A stretch of DNA of 64,000 nt from Desulfarculales bacterium UBA696 (lineage in GTDB: Bacteria; Desulfobacterota; Syntrophobacteria; Syntrophobacterales; Syntrophobacteraceae). Both the position numbers and the translations under genes were made by a program. The number at the start of each line of letters is the position of its first letter. Position 1 is the stretch's first letter. The stretch covers positions 107,368 to 171,367 of the forward strand of contig DBMO01000069.1 of assembly GCA_002298995.1 (NCBI GenBank), written 5' to 3'. Below the pieces are notes generated by a model that made no database searches, was not told the DNA's origin, and worked only from the letters and a program-made list of their open reading frames with translations. Positions 7,727 to 16,974 of the stretch are shown here, piece by piece.

Positions 7727-8758
7727 TCACTTCCAGATGAAGGGCGGGTAAGCGTCAAGGTCTCCTCGAAGATGGCGGGCAAGGAGCATTGCCTGTACGA
7801 ACGCGGTAAGGCCAACGGCGATCTTTTCCCCGGTGAAGGGGTGAGTGATTTCCTCCTGCTTTCGCTTTTGGTACGCCGTGAGAACCTCCTTTCTAACCTC
7901 ATCGCTCATGATGATGCCGCCCGATTCCGATTTCACGAAGCCCCCTCCTTTTACCTGCTGCCGGTTCACAAGCGACAGGGCGAGCCGGTCCACCAGGAAG
8001 GGCCTCAGCTCTTCCATCAAATCGAGTGCAAGCCCCGGGCGCCCCGGCCGGTCGGCGTGAAGGAACCCCACGGCTGGGTCGAGTCCAACCGACACGAGCG
8101 CCGAAGCCGCATCATGGGCCAGGATAGTGTAGAGGAAGGACAGGAGTGAATTCATGTTGTCCATGGGAGGACGCCTGCTCCTTGATTTGAAGAAGAAGTC
8201 CTCCTTCTGGGAGGTTATCAGATGGTCAAAGACATTGAAATAGCGGTGGGCGGCTTCGCCCTCGATGCCGCGGATCTCATCGAGCAAAACCTTTTCACGC
8301 AAGGAATTGAGCAAAAATCCCATGCGATCCGCCGCATTCTGCACCTCTGTGGCATTCACGCGCTCGGGGTGATCGCGCATTGCCCGCAGGAGCACCGTCC
8401 GGCAGTTGGCTATCTTTGCCAGGACCACCTGACGGGCGATTTCTGCTGATTTTTGTTCGTGGTCCGCCCTCCGGTACTGCTCCCGCCTGAGAAGGACATT
8501 GCCCGGAAGGCGCCCTTCCACCCTGGCCCAGAAGCGGCCGTATTCGCTCAGAAACGAGACCGCCACCTGTCTTTCGGCGCAAAGCCGCATCAACTGCGGT
8601 GAACAGGAAACAAGTCCGAAACAGACGATGCCCCCGAGGTTATGGACCGGCACGCGAAACCGGGTCTCGCCCCCAACCCGCATGACCACGGTTTCTCCCT
8701 CGCGGGCAAGGTAGGATTGCTGGGTAGTAACGTAGAGGGTATTGAGAAGATGTCTCAT
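7727..8758 (-). CDS. cas1: Cas1, CRISPR integrase
   Basis: A 343-aa type I-C Cas1, the metal-dependent integrase that joins prespacers to the repeat. The catalytic set is visible: E166 in RGIEGEAA, H234 in GFLHADRPG and D246 with the following E249/E250 in LALDLMEELRP. I chose ATG 8758, one base after the cas4 stop with GGGAAGGTGG upstream, giving the usual MRHLLNTLYVTT start; an in-frame GTG at 8770 would overlap cas4. Nothing suggests inactivation. Confidence 0.96.
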   Translation of the reverse strand: MRHLLNTLYVTTQQSYLAREGETVVMRVGGETRFRVPVHNLGGIVCFGLVSCSPQLMRLCAERQVAVSFLSEYGRFWARVEGRLPGNVLLRREQYRRADHEQKSAEIARQVVLAKIANCRTVLLRAMRDHPERVNATEVQNAADRMGFLLNSLREKVLLDEIRGIEGEAAHRYFNVFDHLITSQKEDFFFKSRSRRPPMDNMNSLLSFLYTILAHDAASALVSVGLDPAVGFLHADRPGRPGLALDLMEELRPFLVDRLALSLVNRQQVKGGGFVKSESGGIIMSDEVRKEVLTAYQKRKQEEITHPFTGEKIAVGLTAFVQAMLLARHLRGDLDAYPPFIWK

Positions 8759-8759
8759 T

Positions 8760-9485
8760 TCAAACACCACCTTCCCTCTTTAAGGCCTCGGCAATCGAAC
8801 GTGCGATATAGCCTTGTACAATCTTTCGGCTGCTCAATGCTTTCGGCAAACATTGTTCAATGAGTGAACAGCTTTTGCATTTTTTCTCGTATCGGGCAGA
8901 GGGAGTAACCCCTGAATTAACAAGGATGTGCAGTCGCTTGGCTGCCCGTTCCGTTTCATCTCGAAGTGAGACTTCAAAGGCAATCTCAATGCGGCGGCGA
9001 GGCTCTCTGTAGTAAATCGCACCGGAAGACACCACCACTCCGAGCATTTCTTCAAGGCAAAGTGCCTGCGCGCAGAGTTGTACCTCGTAGCTTTCTTCCC
9101 GGCGAAGACGACCTCGCTTGTATTCGACCGGGAAAGGTCTCCAGTATCCGGCAGCCCCCGTCAAAGAAACACCGTCCGAAAGAATGCCCTCGGGCCTGGC
9201 CGGCCTCTTTTCTGGAGCACTGGCCAACTGGTGAAATTCCACCATATCCAGCTTTCCCGAAAGTCCCAACCGCAGTGATCTGACTATTAAACCCCGTGCA
9301 ATGCGAATTTGATTTCTTGCCTCCACTGGAGACTGCCCATGCACTCTCTCGTGAAGATGTACGCCTTCCGCCGTAAAGATATTTTCCTCCCACAGTCTCT
9401 CGATATGAACCAGAGCCGCGCGCCTTTCGCAAAAAAGCAGGTGCTGGAGAGCCGAAAGCGGCAGGAGGTCATCTTCCGAAAACAT
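8760..9485 (-). CDS. cas4: Cas4, CRISPR adaptation exonuclease
   Basis: A 241-aa Cas4 of the RecB-like nuclease family. Cas4 trims prespacers and helps choose correct PAM and orientation. A Cys at residue 19 (LLFCERRAA) and a C-terminal cluster KKCKSCSLIEQC provide the four ligands of the Fe-S cluster; the nuclease core includes GKLDMVEF and PVEYKRG, the latter holding the conserved E and K. Start ATG 9485 has GGAG nearby. It lies between cas7c and cas1 as usual for type I-C. Confidence 0.94.
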   Translation of the reverse strand: MFSEDDLLPLSALQHLLFCERRAALVHIERLWEENIFTAEGVHLHERVHGQSPVEARNQIRIARGLIVRSLRLGLSGKLDMVEFHQLASAPEKRPARPEGILSDGVSLTGAAGYWRPFPVEYKRGRLRREESYEVQLCAQALCLEEMLGVVVSSGAIYYREPRRRIEIAFEVSLRDETERAAKRLHILVNSGVTPSARYEKKCKSCSLIEQCLPKALSSRKIVQGYIARSIAEALKREGGV

Positions 9486-9498
9486 GGTGTAAGCTCCA

Positions 9499-10575
9499 TT
9501 AAAAAAGCTCGATATGGGTTATGTCGGGCGGAAGTTTCGTAACGGATGTAGCCTCTCCGCCATCGCCGGTTACGATGAATTCCGCCTCGACTCCTTTTGG
9601 CAGTCTGCTTTTGTGGAAAACAGTCCGATAATCTTCAAAACATCTCGGTGCTTCGATGCCTTCACGCTTCTGAACCTCCAGGAGGTCGAAAAGTTTGTGA
9701 GCGGGAGCGCAACCCAGCACACACTGCCTCTTTCGCTGCTCCTCCTGCGCATCCGTTCCAACGTGTTTGAAAACAATTATCGGTTCGCGAACCGACATGA
9801 CGCCTTTGCTGGCGGAGCGGTCGATCTCGAACATTTTCAGGAGTGCGTTCCAGAAAAGTCGGAGGTCATCCTCGGAAAATTTAGTATCATTTGCCAAGTG
9901 CGCGCTTATGAAACCCTTGGTGAGGTAAAGTCCATAGGGAATGAGAGTTTTGCGGCCCATGGTGCGGAGCTTGTCTTCGGGTTGCTCTTCCTCCCATTTG
10001 AGATAGTCGGAACTTGATTTAGCGCCCCCAACTCCTTCATCGTCGGCTACAGCCATACGGGTAATGGAAAAGTCAAGTGACAGCACTGGATCCACAGAGC
10101 GGGCGAATGCAAATTGTATCGGCCCTCGAACTTGGCCGGCATTGTGACCGGTACTCATAACAGCTCCGAAAGTACGTATGTCAAAAAAATTTTTGCACAT
10201 CCATTCGCGTGCTTCCCACACCTTATTCTTCCCAGCGCTTTTTTGATTTTTCTTACCTTTTCCGGAACCGCCGCCCTCCTCCGGGACTGTAAGTCCGCCA
10301 GTTTTCTCGTGAGCCTCTGCAATGAAGCGGTTCAAGTTGGTAGCGTGCTGGATGAAAATGCGGTTGCAGTGTTCGCAACCGTTGGGGTCATCAGGGAATT
10401 GGGCCTGGATAAAATTTCGTACACGGCGCTTCAGTGCAACGTCTGAAACAAGGCCTAGCATGGTTTGGGGGTCGATCCTAGGCATGTTCCCGGCATCCGG
10501 ATCACCATTGGGGTTGCCGTTCTCGCAGTCGAATAAACAGATAAACTCGTACCGATTCTGGATAGGATTACTCAT
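9499..10575 (-). CDS. cas7c: Cas7c (Csd2), Cascade backbone subunit
   Basis: A 358-aa Csd2/Cas7 protein that polymerises along the crRNA to form the backbone of type I-C Cascade. The start SNPIQNRYEFICLFDCENGN followed by PNGDPDAGNMPRIDPQT is the family signature, and STGHNAGQVRGPIQF is a second conserved block. The ATG at 10575 overlaps the cas8c stop by 8 nt (CATGAGTAA), so translation is likely coupled. An insertion-like segment rich in Gly and Lys (EEGGGSGKGKKNQKS) around residue 100 is probably a flexible loop. Confidence 0.95.
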   Translation of the reverse strand: MSNPIQNRYEFICLFDCENGNPNGDPDAGNMPRIDPQTMLGLVSDVALKRRVRNFIQAQFPDDPNGCEHCNRIFIQHATNLNRFIAEAHEKTGGLTVPEEGGGSGKGKKNQKSAGKNKVWEAREWMCKNFFDIRTFGAVMSTGHNAGQVRGPIQFAFARSVDPVLSLDFSITRMAVADDEGVGGAKSSSDYLKWEEEQPEDKLRTMGRKTLIPYGLYLTKGFISAHLANDTKFSEDDLRLFWNALLKMFEIDRSASKGVMSVREPIIVFKHVGTDAQEEQRKRQCVLGCAPAHKLFDLLEVQKREGIEAPRCFEDYRTVFHKSRLPKGVEAEFIVTGDGGEATSVTKLPPDITHIELF

Positions 10576-10981
10576 GGATGCCCTCCTGGGATTTAATTTC
10601 CGGGGATGCTTTTTCAGGCTTGGCGGCCATCTGCTGATAATAACCGAGCGCGAAAAGGCTCTGCTCCTCCAGCGTGAGAGTGCCGGGAACGGTGTTCTCG
10701 ATCCGAGCCCAAACATCCGCAATCCTGTTTTCGTACCAATGGGCCAAACCAGCTTTGTTCTTCTTGATTTGGCTTAGGTGGAATTGACTCGTGCGGGTAA
10801 GCCGCCCGAGCACCAAGGCCGGAGTGCTGCTTGCCGCTGCATAGTAGCGTTGAACGACTCCCGCACCGACATCTCCAAGTGCCTCCCGCTGGACACGAGC
10901 CATGAGTGCCATGAGTCTTCCGCAATGATAAGCTGGATGCGGATGCTCCTCATTCAGGTATGGCTTCAAATCCTGGGTCAT
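10568..10981 (-). CDS. cas11c: Cas11c, small Cascade subunit from an internal start in cas8c
   Basis: In type I-C systems the small subunit Cas11c is known to be made from an internal start within cas8c. Here codon 457 of cas8c is ATG (10981-10979), and on the minus strand it is preceded by GAAGGAGGAGAATCC, a near-perfect ribosome site 7 nt upstream. The product would be 137 aa (MTQDLKPYLNEEHPHPAYHC onward), about the size reported for Cas11c. The frame and stop are those of cas8c. The site is seen directly; the function is by homology. Confidence 0.75.
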   Translation of the reverse strand: MTQDLKPYLNEEHPHPAYHCGRLMALMARVQREALGDVGAGVVQRYYAAASSTPALVLGRLTRTSQFHLSQIKKNKAGLAHWYENRIADVWARIENTVPGTLTLEEQSLFALGYYQQMAAKPEKASPEIKSQEGIHE

Positions 10982-12349
10982 GGATTCTCCTCCTTCAATT
11001 CTTTGTTTACGGACATGATATGCTTTCATCAGTCCCATCCGAACATGCATTACATCCCGAGTCCTTTGTAAGGCGTCATATATGTCTTGAGAGAGGCAAT
11101 AGCTCTGATTGAGCAAAACCAGCCGCGACATTACCCTATACGGAATAGGGTTTCCTTCGATGGCCGCATGCCATAATGCAAGTCGCTCAGAACCAATTGG
11201 TTTGATCCAATCTTTGTAATCTTGTGTTGGTTTCTTCGGAGGTAATATCGAAGTGATGATGCGCTCAATTCCGAAAGGGCGGATTTCTCCGATTTCAAGA
11301 TCACTGAGCCAAGCCCAGATGTTGCGGACCAATATCTCAAATTGGCCTTCAATCCAGTCCCGTACCATAACTCTTCCCCCAGCCCCCGAGATGGCCATGG
11401 AATAAAAACGATTATCGCTGAGGTCGGGCCGACTTCCAGATTGGAGAGATTCCAACAGCTGTTTGGCTTCTCGTATGGCATTGCGCTCCCGGTCTTCTGG
11501 TTGCTCCATGTCGTCCAAAAATGCGACTGGATTATCCTTTGATAGAACTTTATTTTTGTACCAATACACAACTTTTGCTCCAGCAAGTTGCCGGCAGTTA
11601 TTTTCGATAAGGTGATTGAGAGCGGCGCGATAGGAACTTGCCGCTTTCTCAGAAACCGCCGCATTGGAGGATTGCAAAAGGCCATAAGAGCAAAAGGAAT
11701 CTTTATCAAAGCCAACGAGAGACGATTCAGCCCTCCCGCCAGCATCAGCCAAGCCTTTAATCTGCCAGTGGACTCTAGCTGGCTGGGCCAATTCGCCGGT
11801 AGCCAAACATCTCATCGGGGGAGAGGGGGCACATGATATTTTTCTTCGAAACACACGCCACCAATCGTGCCAGGCATAAGAGTCGAGGGGGTAGGCCTCG
11901 CCTAGTCGAAATGTAACCTGGTCATTAGCTTTTGCCCCCTGAACTTTAAGGCGGGTGCGAATCACTTCCAGCTTTTCCTTGTTCTCAAGCATGCGGGCAA
12001 TAAGGTCCAGTTGAGGCATCGCTTCCCCGGCCCGCCGTAGGAGATCAGTGAAATATTTATGCTTATCAATTGCCTTTGCATCATAGAGGGCTATCACGTT
12101 TGCAGTCTCAGTGAGAAAATGGCTTTTAGCACCGTTTTTACTTACTTTTTCGTCCTGCCGCAGATCAGGACATCGTTCGAATAGTCGTCCGGGATTCTTC
12201 TTCTGTTCGGTGTCGCCAATCTCAAGGACATCCAGGAAGCCGCCGCCCTCGTCGCAAACTATTGCCCAGCGGACCCTTTTGGGGGCGAAGCCGGGCTCCG
12301 TGACCAAATCGTGGTCCAGTGCATATTGCGCAAGCAGATCCAACATCAC
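10568..12349 (-). CDS. cas8c: Cas8c (Csd1), Cascade large subunit
   Basis: A 593-aa Csd1/Cas8c, the large subunit that recognises the PAM and opens target DNA. The start MMLDLLAQYALDHDL, the middle FYSMAISGAGGRVMVRDW and the later PYRVMSRLVLLN are typical of the family. Its C-terminal 137 residues are probably also made separately as Cas11c. The start overlaps the cas5c stop by 4 nt and its stop overlaps cas7c. Length is normal and the frame is intact. Confidence 0.95.
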   Translation of the reverse strand: MMLDLLAQYALDHDLVTEPGFAPKRVRWAIVCDEGGGFLDVLEIGDTEQKKNPGRLFERCPDLRQDEKVSKNGAKSHFLTETANVIALYDAKAIDKHKYFTDLLRRAGEAMPQLDLIARMLENKEKLEVIRTRLKVQGAKANDQVTFRLGEAYPLDSYAWHDWWRVFRRKISCAPSPPMRCLATGELAQPARVHWQIKGLADAGGRAESSLVGFDKDSFCSYGLLQSSNAAVSEKAASSYRAALNHLIENNCRQLAGAKVVYWYKNKVLSKDNPVAFLDDMEQPEDRERNAIREAKQLLESLQSGSRPDLSDNRFYSMAISGAGGRVMVRDWIEGQFEILVRNIWAWLSDLEIGEIRPFGIERIITSILPPKKPTQDYKDWIKPIGSERLALWHAAIEGNPIPYRVMSRLVLLNQSYCLSQDIYDALQRTRDVMHVRMGLMKAYHVRKQRIEGGESMTQDLKPYLNEEHPHPAYHCGRLMALMARVQREALGDVGAGVVQRYYAAASSTPALVLGRLTRTSQFHLSQIKKNKAGLAHWYENRIADVWARIENTVPGTLTLEEQSLFALGYYQQMAAKPEKASPEIKSQEGIHE

Positions 12350-13074
12350 CGTTCCTCCCTGACACCTTTGAGGACTAGGGGACTTTGATAATCCGGGACC
12401 GCAAGCACTCCTTGGCTTACACTCGCCCGAAAAACACTGATTGAAGGCTTGGAGTCATTTCGGCCCGGCCTGGAGAGGTCGAAAACATCATAGAGCATGT
12501 ACCCGACATGGAGGTCCACAGGCACCGGTTCGACCCGCGGAGCATCAGGCTCGACCAATTCAAAGTAGGCCGGGAATTCCCGGCAGCCGAAGCAAGGCTG
12601 ATAAACACATTTGCCATTGGCGGCTCGGCGGCGGAACTGAGCTTCCAATCCCTGCTGCCGGTTCTCAAATCCTAGCCAGGGCCTGATCTCGGCATGGAGG
12701 CGGTAGCGCGGCCTCTTCAAAGCCATTGTCTGCCGTTGAGTCCTCCCTTTCTGGTCAGTTCCGGCTTGGTCGGAAGTGGCATCGGCAAAGATCGGCTCCG
12801 GCTGCTTTCCTTCCATCCACTTGAAAACTGCGTTTAAATTGACCTTCTCCTTTACTTCATTTCGTCTCAGGGCAATGTAGCTGGGAAAGGCAAGCATCTC
12901 GATCCGGGTGATTTGCCATCTGAATTCAAGCGGCTTGCAGTAAATCGCATCGAAAATACCTCTGGCGGCCGAGGGGGTAATTACCGGATAACTGAATCGC
13001 TCAACTTTCATCTCGGGCCGTGAGAAGCAGGCGAAATCACCCCATACGTCCATGGCCTGGTCCTTTGGATGCAT
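12346..13074 (-). CDS. cas5c: Cas5c, pre-crRNA endonuclease and Cascade subunit
   Basis: A 242-aa Cas5 of the type I-C (Cas5d) group, which replaces Cas6: it cuts the repeat RNA and stays bound to the crRNA 5' handle. The conserved WGDFACFSRPEMKVERFSYP and ITPSAARGIFDAIYCKP blocks are present. Y45 matches the catalytic Tyr of studied Cas5d proteins; K120 in TMALKRPRY is the likely Lys, followed by Arg where others have His. AGGAGGAAAC sits right before ATG 13074. The stop overlaps cas8c by 4 nt. Confidence 0.95.
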   Translation of the reverse strand: MHPKDQAMDVWGDFACFSRPEMKVERFSYPVITPSAARGIFDAIYCKPLEFRWQITRIEMLAFPSYIALRRNEVKEKVNLNAVFKWMEGKQPEPIFADATSDQAGTDQKGRTQRQTMALKRPRYRLHAEIRPWLGFENRQQGLEAQFRRRAANGKCVYQPCFGCREFPAYFELVEPDAPRVEPVPVDLHVGYMLYDVFDLSRPGRNDSKPSISVFRASVSQGVLAVPDYQSPLVLKGVREER

Positions 13075-13098
13075 GTTTCCTCCTCTCTCTTTGATTTT

Positions 13099-15417
13099 TC
13101 AGGCAATAATGCACTCAGCTTTTGCAGGCGGAATCAAGCCTTTTTCCTTGTCATAGTGCTCCTCATTCAGATAAATGAACCATTCATCCGACCGCCCGTT
13201 CGCAACGCCCTTCAGAAGAGGCGCCGGCTCGATCCAATTCAAGACCGGATCGTTCTTCGTGGGCCGAAATATTCCGATCGAATGTGGTCTGGCCTTCAAA
13301 ATCCATTTACGATTGATACCAAACTCGCGCACTTCCTCAGCCAACTCTCTGAAAATAGGCCGATCATACGCAACGAGAATGTTTATGCCGTCCTTTTCAA
13401 TAAGGCGGTATTCGGAGGCGACCCGAACAAAATCCTGATCCTGAATTGCTTCCAGCAGTTCCGCTTTGCGCTTTTCGGGTTCGGCAATGTTGAAGAAGTT
13501 TCGATAATAGTTTGAAAAAGTCTCGGGATTATCTATGTCCAATTCTCGCCGTTCATTCAGAAGTATTCGCGTCACAATCGCCGCCTGTTTATAAGTTGCA
13601 TCGGGGTAGCGTTCGTCTTCGGGACGGAACACATAGATCACTCCATACTGTTCCCTTCCGTTTCGATTGCAGCGTCCCCCGGCCTGGGCAATTGCTTCGA
13701 GCGGCGCGAAGGACCTGTAAACAACAGGAAAATCCACATCCACCCCTGCCTCTATGCACTGGGTAGAGATGAGCCGGCAGGATTTCCGTGCATCGAGAAG
13801 TTTGCGGATCTGAGACAGGACGGCCATTCTATGAGCCGGGCACATGTTGGTCGAGAGGTGGAAAACGCCCTCGGCGTTCAGAAGTTTCAGTGCTTCAAAG
13901 AGAAGCAGAGCATGGCGTTTTAGATTTACAATGCAAAGGACTCGTTCATGTCCGGCGATCTCGTTTGCAAGCGCATCCCACGTCACCGTACATTTAGGAT
14001 CGGGCCATTCCAGTCGTGTGCGCTTCGCTCGTGCAAACAGGTCTAAATCGGGTGGGACTATTTCACGAGGATGCCACTCGTAGCCGGAAAGCCTTCGAGT
14101 TGTCTCGCTCAGGCTGGAAAATGCCGGCTGTGTCGCCGTAGTGAAAACGACCGTGGTATGGTAACGTTCGACGAGGTGCGAAAGGGTAGCCAGTGTTGGA
14201 ACGGCAAGTCCAACAGGCAGAGTTTGCACCTCATCAAAAATAATGACGCTCCCGGCCAGGTTATGGAGCTTGCGGCATGCTGAGGGCCGATTCGAAAAAA
14301 GGGATTCCAACAGTTGAACGTTTGTTGTGATGATAATCGGGGCATCCCAGTTTTCTGAAAGGAGTCGATTACTGTTGGTCTGAGTGTTTTCCGGGTCAGA
14401 GTTGTCATTAGAGGATCGCCATTCAGATCCGTGGATTCCAGCAAGGCTGTGGTGTTCGAGGATGTAGCGTTCAAGATCGCTGGAATGCAGATGTGGTTCA
14501 AACACGTCCCGGTATGAGCGGGCTGTCTGCTCGATTATACTAAGGAATGGAATAACGAAGATAATTCTGTGCAATCCATGGTCGGCGGCGTGGCGCAAGG
14601 CGAAAGCGAGACTGCTTAGAGTCTTTCCGGTTCCGGTTGGCGCTGTCAAGGTGAAAATCCCCTGTGGCAATAGAGCAGCATCGAGACAGGCGGAGAGCAA
14701 ATCCTTGCGCAGTTGTTTGACGCGGGATGATGCCTCTGCTTTCGCGGCGATCCGATTGAGCCCGGCAAGCAGAATGTCCAAGGCCCATTTCGGATCAAGG
14801 CTCAACCCTGCCTCTCGGTATTGAGTGGAACCGGCTGCGACCGATTCGAAGTGCGCCTCCGTTTCTATGAAATCCGCATCTACCAGGGCCGAGAAGAGCA
14901 TACGCACATCCAACATGGATGCGCAAGCCCGCTTAATCCCGAGCCCGTTATACAGGGATTCCGGCAAGGTAGAGGGATCGGGAAGAATCATTCCATCCCC
15001 GTTGAATCTTTGCAGGAGCGACTGCAATCGAGGATCGGACAGGCGAAGACCGAGTGGATGGTTCTCTTGGAGGCGTTGTGGATCCAGAGACCTGAGATCG
15101 GCAGAGGTGGCCCTCTGAAGGCCAATATGATGACCCTGGATAACGAGAGCTGCCGCAATCCCTTTCTGCCGATAACAATTGAGGGCTGCCCAAGCACCTT
15201 GGGACCAGTGATCTATGCGACGCGCTTTTCCTTTCAGTCGGTCTTGAAAAAGGTCGCCATACTTGCCGAGATCGTGAAGCAATCCCACAAGCCTCGCTTC
15301 CTCTCCGGCTTCGAAAGCTGCAGCGTATTCCTCGGCCCGTTTGGCAACTCTGCTCAAATGGACCTGAAGCATATCGGTATGACCGAAAAGATTTTCGGAA
15401 TGAGCCAAGTAGTCCAA
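13099..15417 (-). CDS. cas3: Cas3, CRISPR helicase-nuclease
   Basis: A 772-aa Cas3 with an N-terminal HD nuclease and a C-terminal SF2 helicase. HD is seen as GLLHDLGKYGD (H48, D49); Walker A as TAPTGTGKT (259-266); the DExH-type box as IIFDEVQTL (393-400); a later TTATQPAF is motif III and QAGGRCNRNG is motif VI. It unwinds and degrades DNA bound by Cascade. The start is TTG at 15417 with GAGGAG 7 nt upstream; no in-frame ATG is better placed. It is the first gene of the cas operon and is intact. Confidence 0.95.
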   Translation of the reverse strand: MDYLAHSENLFGHTDMLQVHLSRVAKRAEEYAAAFEAGEEARLVGLLHDLGKYGDLFQDRLKGKARRIDHWSQGAWAALNCYRQKGIAAALVIQGHHIGLQRATSADLRSLDPQRLQENHPLGLRLSDPRLQSLLQRFNGDGMILPDPSTLPESLYNGLGIKRACASMLDVRMLFSALVDADFIETEAHFESVAAGSTQYREAGLSLDPKWALDILLAGLNRIAAKAEASSRVKQLRKDLLSACLDAALLPQGIFTLTAPTGTGKTLSSLAFALRHAADHGLHRIIFVIPFLSIIEQTARSYRDVFEPHLHSSDLERYILEHHSLAGIHGSEWRSSNDNSDPENTQTNSNRLLSENWDAPIIITTNVQLLESLFSNRPSACRKLHNLAGSVIIFDEVQTLPVGLAVPTLATLSHLVERYHTTVVFTTATQPAFSSLSETTRRLSGYEWHPREIVPPDLDLFARAKRTRLEWPDPKCTVTWDALANEIAGHERVLCIVNLKRHALLLFEALKLLNAEGVFHLSTNMCPAHRMAVLSQIRKLLDARKSCRLISTQCIEAGVDVDFPVVYRSFAPLEAIAQAGGRCNRNGREQYGVIYVFRPEDERYPDATYKQAAIVTRILLNERRELDIDNPETFSNYYRNFFNIAEPEKRKAELLEAIQDQDFVRVASEYRLIEKDGINILVAYDRPIFRELAEEVREFGINRKWILKARPHSIGIFRPTKNDPVLNWIEPAPLLKGVANGRSDEWFIYLNEEHYDKEKGLIPPAKAECIIA

Positions 15418-16177
15418 TCGCTACTCCTCATCTTCAGGTTCGCTGGTGGTATTTATAGAGACTTGTTAGCGATTTATAAAATAAGAAGCTTATCATTATG
15501 CCTGTTATGCGAGATGAATTGAGGATCTTACCCCGGGCAGATGCTCTTGCCGCCCCGGATGTATACTTTGGAAATGCACGCGAGCGGTGCTACTGCGAGT
15601 TCAGTTGGTAGAGTAAGGCGGACCGGCATTAAAAAGTCAATGGAAAAGTTCTTAGAGTTTAAAAGCCATAGCCACATGAAGGGGATTTAACGAATGGAAT
15701 GAGGACGTTTGGATAAGCATTGGGGGCCTTATAATGGGAACTTGAACCTCAGCAGATGTAGAAGGTAAATTTCATCTCTGTGAGTGCTTTTCTTCATTAC
15801 CTGCAGGCCCAATTGCCACCGCGAGCTGTCGCGGAAAATCCTGGACCGGCTCCGATCCCCACGCGGCGCCCAGGTCAAATTGTTGGTACATCCCATTTTG
15901 GGCGTGATGTGTCTTATGTGATCGTTATGTGACTGGAGTTCCTCTTCAGGGACTCGAAAAGGTCTCTTTGGCCCCGTGGGGCAAAGCGGGACACCAATTC
16001 CAAACATTTGAAACACACTGATCTTATGTGATCGCAATCTGAGGAACAGGCAGCCATTGATCATGAAAATACCGAAAAACCCGCCTCCGCGAGGCATCGA
16101 AGCATAAACTTGTAAAGGCCTTTCACCCTGTTAGGTGTCGGCAAAGGATCATCGGACATGGGTTTACTGATTGTTAA
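15418..16177. other. Non-coding stretch upstream of cas3
   Basis: These 760 nt hold no gene I can support. The cas operon promoter should lie in the AT-rich part at 15440-15520, where the minus strand shows several T/A-rich possible -10 elements, but I cannot choose one. A minus-strand frame at 15729-16097 has no start context or motifs. A short D-arm-like GAGTTCAGTTGGTAGAGTA at about 15597 is not part of a foldable tRNA. The string CTTATGTGATCG occurs twice (about 15911 and 16022). Confidence 0.4.
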
Positions 16178-16537
16178 TCAATACTTACCAGCCCAGAAGC
16201 TTATCATCAGTCGATTGAATCTAGACCCACAAGAAAAATTAATTTCTCTTTTTCCGGGCCAAGCATCTCCAGTCATCTGGTGAATAAAAATATCATCTCG
16301 ATAAGCTTTAATGGTGAATATTCCCTGCCGAGCCGCTGACATAACGAAGATGGCGGAAGATTGCGATCGATTAATAGAAATCTCTAGAAAGTTAATTTCA
16401 AAGTTTTCCTGAACATAGCAGTCGACTCCGGAGTAATTCCCGAAGGGTTTGAAACCTGGAAAAGGTCCCTCGGCATGAACTGTAATAGCCCAAAAAAGTA
16501 AAACACCAAACACTAGGTAAGAAACCGTCCTATGCAT
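16178..16537 (-). CDS. Small secreted protein, unknown
   Basis: A 119-aa protein with a signal peptide: MHRTVSYLVFGVLLFWAITV ending in HAE, a plausible signal peptidase I site. The rest contains two Cys residues (DCYVQE and FSCGSR) that could form a disulphide in the periplasm. I do not recognise the family. The ATG at 16537 is chosen because it places the signal peptide at the N-terminus; the frame is open 26 codons upstream. It lies in the element cargo, downstream of a minus-strand block of small genes but separated by 140 nt. Confidence 0.5.
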   Translation of the reverse strand: MHRTVSYLVFGVLLFWAITVHAEGPFPGFKPFGNYSGVDCYVQENFEINFLEISINRSQSSAIFVMSAARQGIFTIKAYRDDIFIHQMTGDAWPGKREINFSCGSRFNRLMISFWAGKY

Positions 16538-16677
16538 TTGCCATCTTTCTACTGCGAATGAGCTTTCATAGAACACATCTACACCGACCTTTTGAGGCCC
16601 CCCATAAGCTTTCAAGGACTTCGATCGTCTGGTGAAATATGGAGACGAAGATCGATACCAGAGGCCAATTTTCTTAA

Positions 16678-16959
16678 TTATGAATAGAATTTCGTTCCCA
16701 TCCGGGCTGTAAGGTCAGCAGTCAATTCCTGAAGCATCTCCTGGACCGATTGCTCGCCCCATACCTGGTCCATTTCGAAGACTTCCCAGTCTCCTTCGGG
16801 GAGACTCCTGATTCCGGCTTTATTGCGGCAGGCCCGATTGAAGCATGTATAGGCGCGGTACTCATCTATCCGCACTGACCGGCAGTATCTTCGACAAGAC
16901 CGGCACCGAACCCTGCTTGTTTCGAGATCGACCAAGAAATGCGAAAATATTTGCTTCAC
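16678..16959 (-). CDS. Small Cys-rich protein, possible zinc ribbon
   Basis: A 93-aa protein with a GTG start at 16959. The pattern RCRSCRRYCR, then YTCFNRACRNKAG, gives two Cys pairs that could bind zinc. The C-terminal half is acidic and helical (SVQEMLQELTADLTARM). I do not know the family. It is the downstream gene of a minus-strand row (18179 to 16678) inside the element and probably shares its transcript. The start is weakly supported. Confidence 0.45.
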   Translation of the reverse strand: MKQIFSHFLVDLETSRVRCRSCRRYCRSVRIDEYRAYTCFNRACRNKAGIRSLPEGDWEVFEMDQVWGEQSVQEMLQELTADLTARMGTKFYS

Positions 16960-16974
16960 CTGGAACCCTATCTT

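Noticed and set aside
13069..15522. Several plus-strand frames opposite cas3
   Set aside because: All are antisense to cas3, whose HD and helicase motifs are complete.
15590..15625. D-arm-like sequence GAGTTCAGTTGGTAGAGTA upstream of cas3
   Set aside because: No matching anticodon or T arm follows and no acceptor stem can be formed, so it is not called a tRNA.
15729..16097. 122-codon minus-strand open frame
   Set aside because: No ribosome site, unusual composition and no motif; treated as non-coding.
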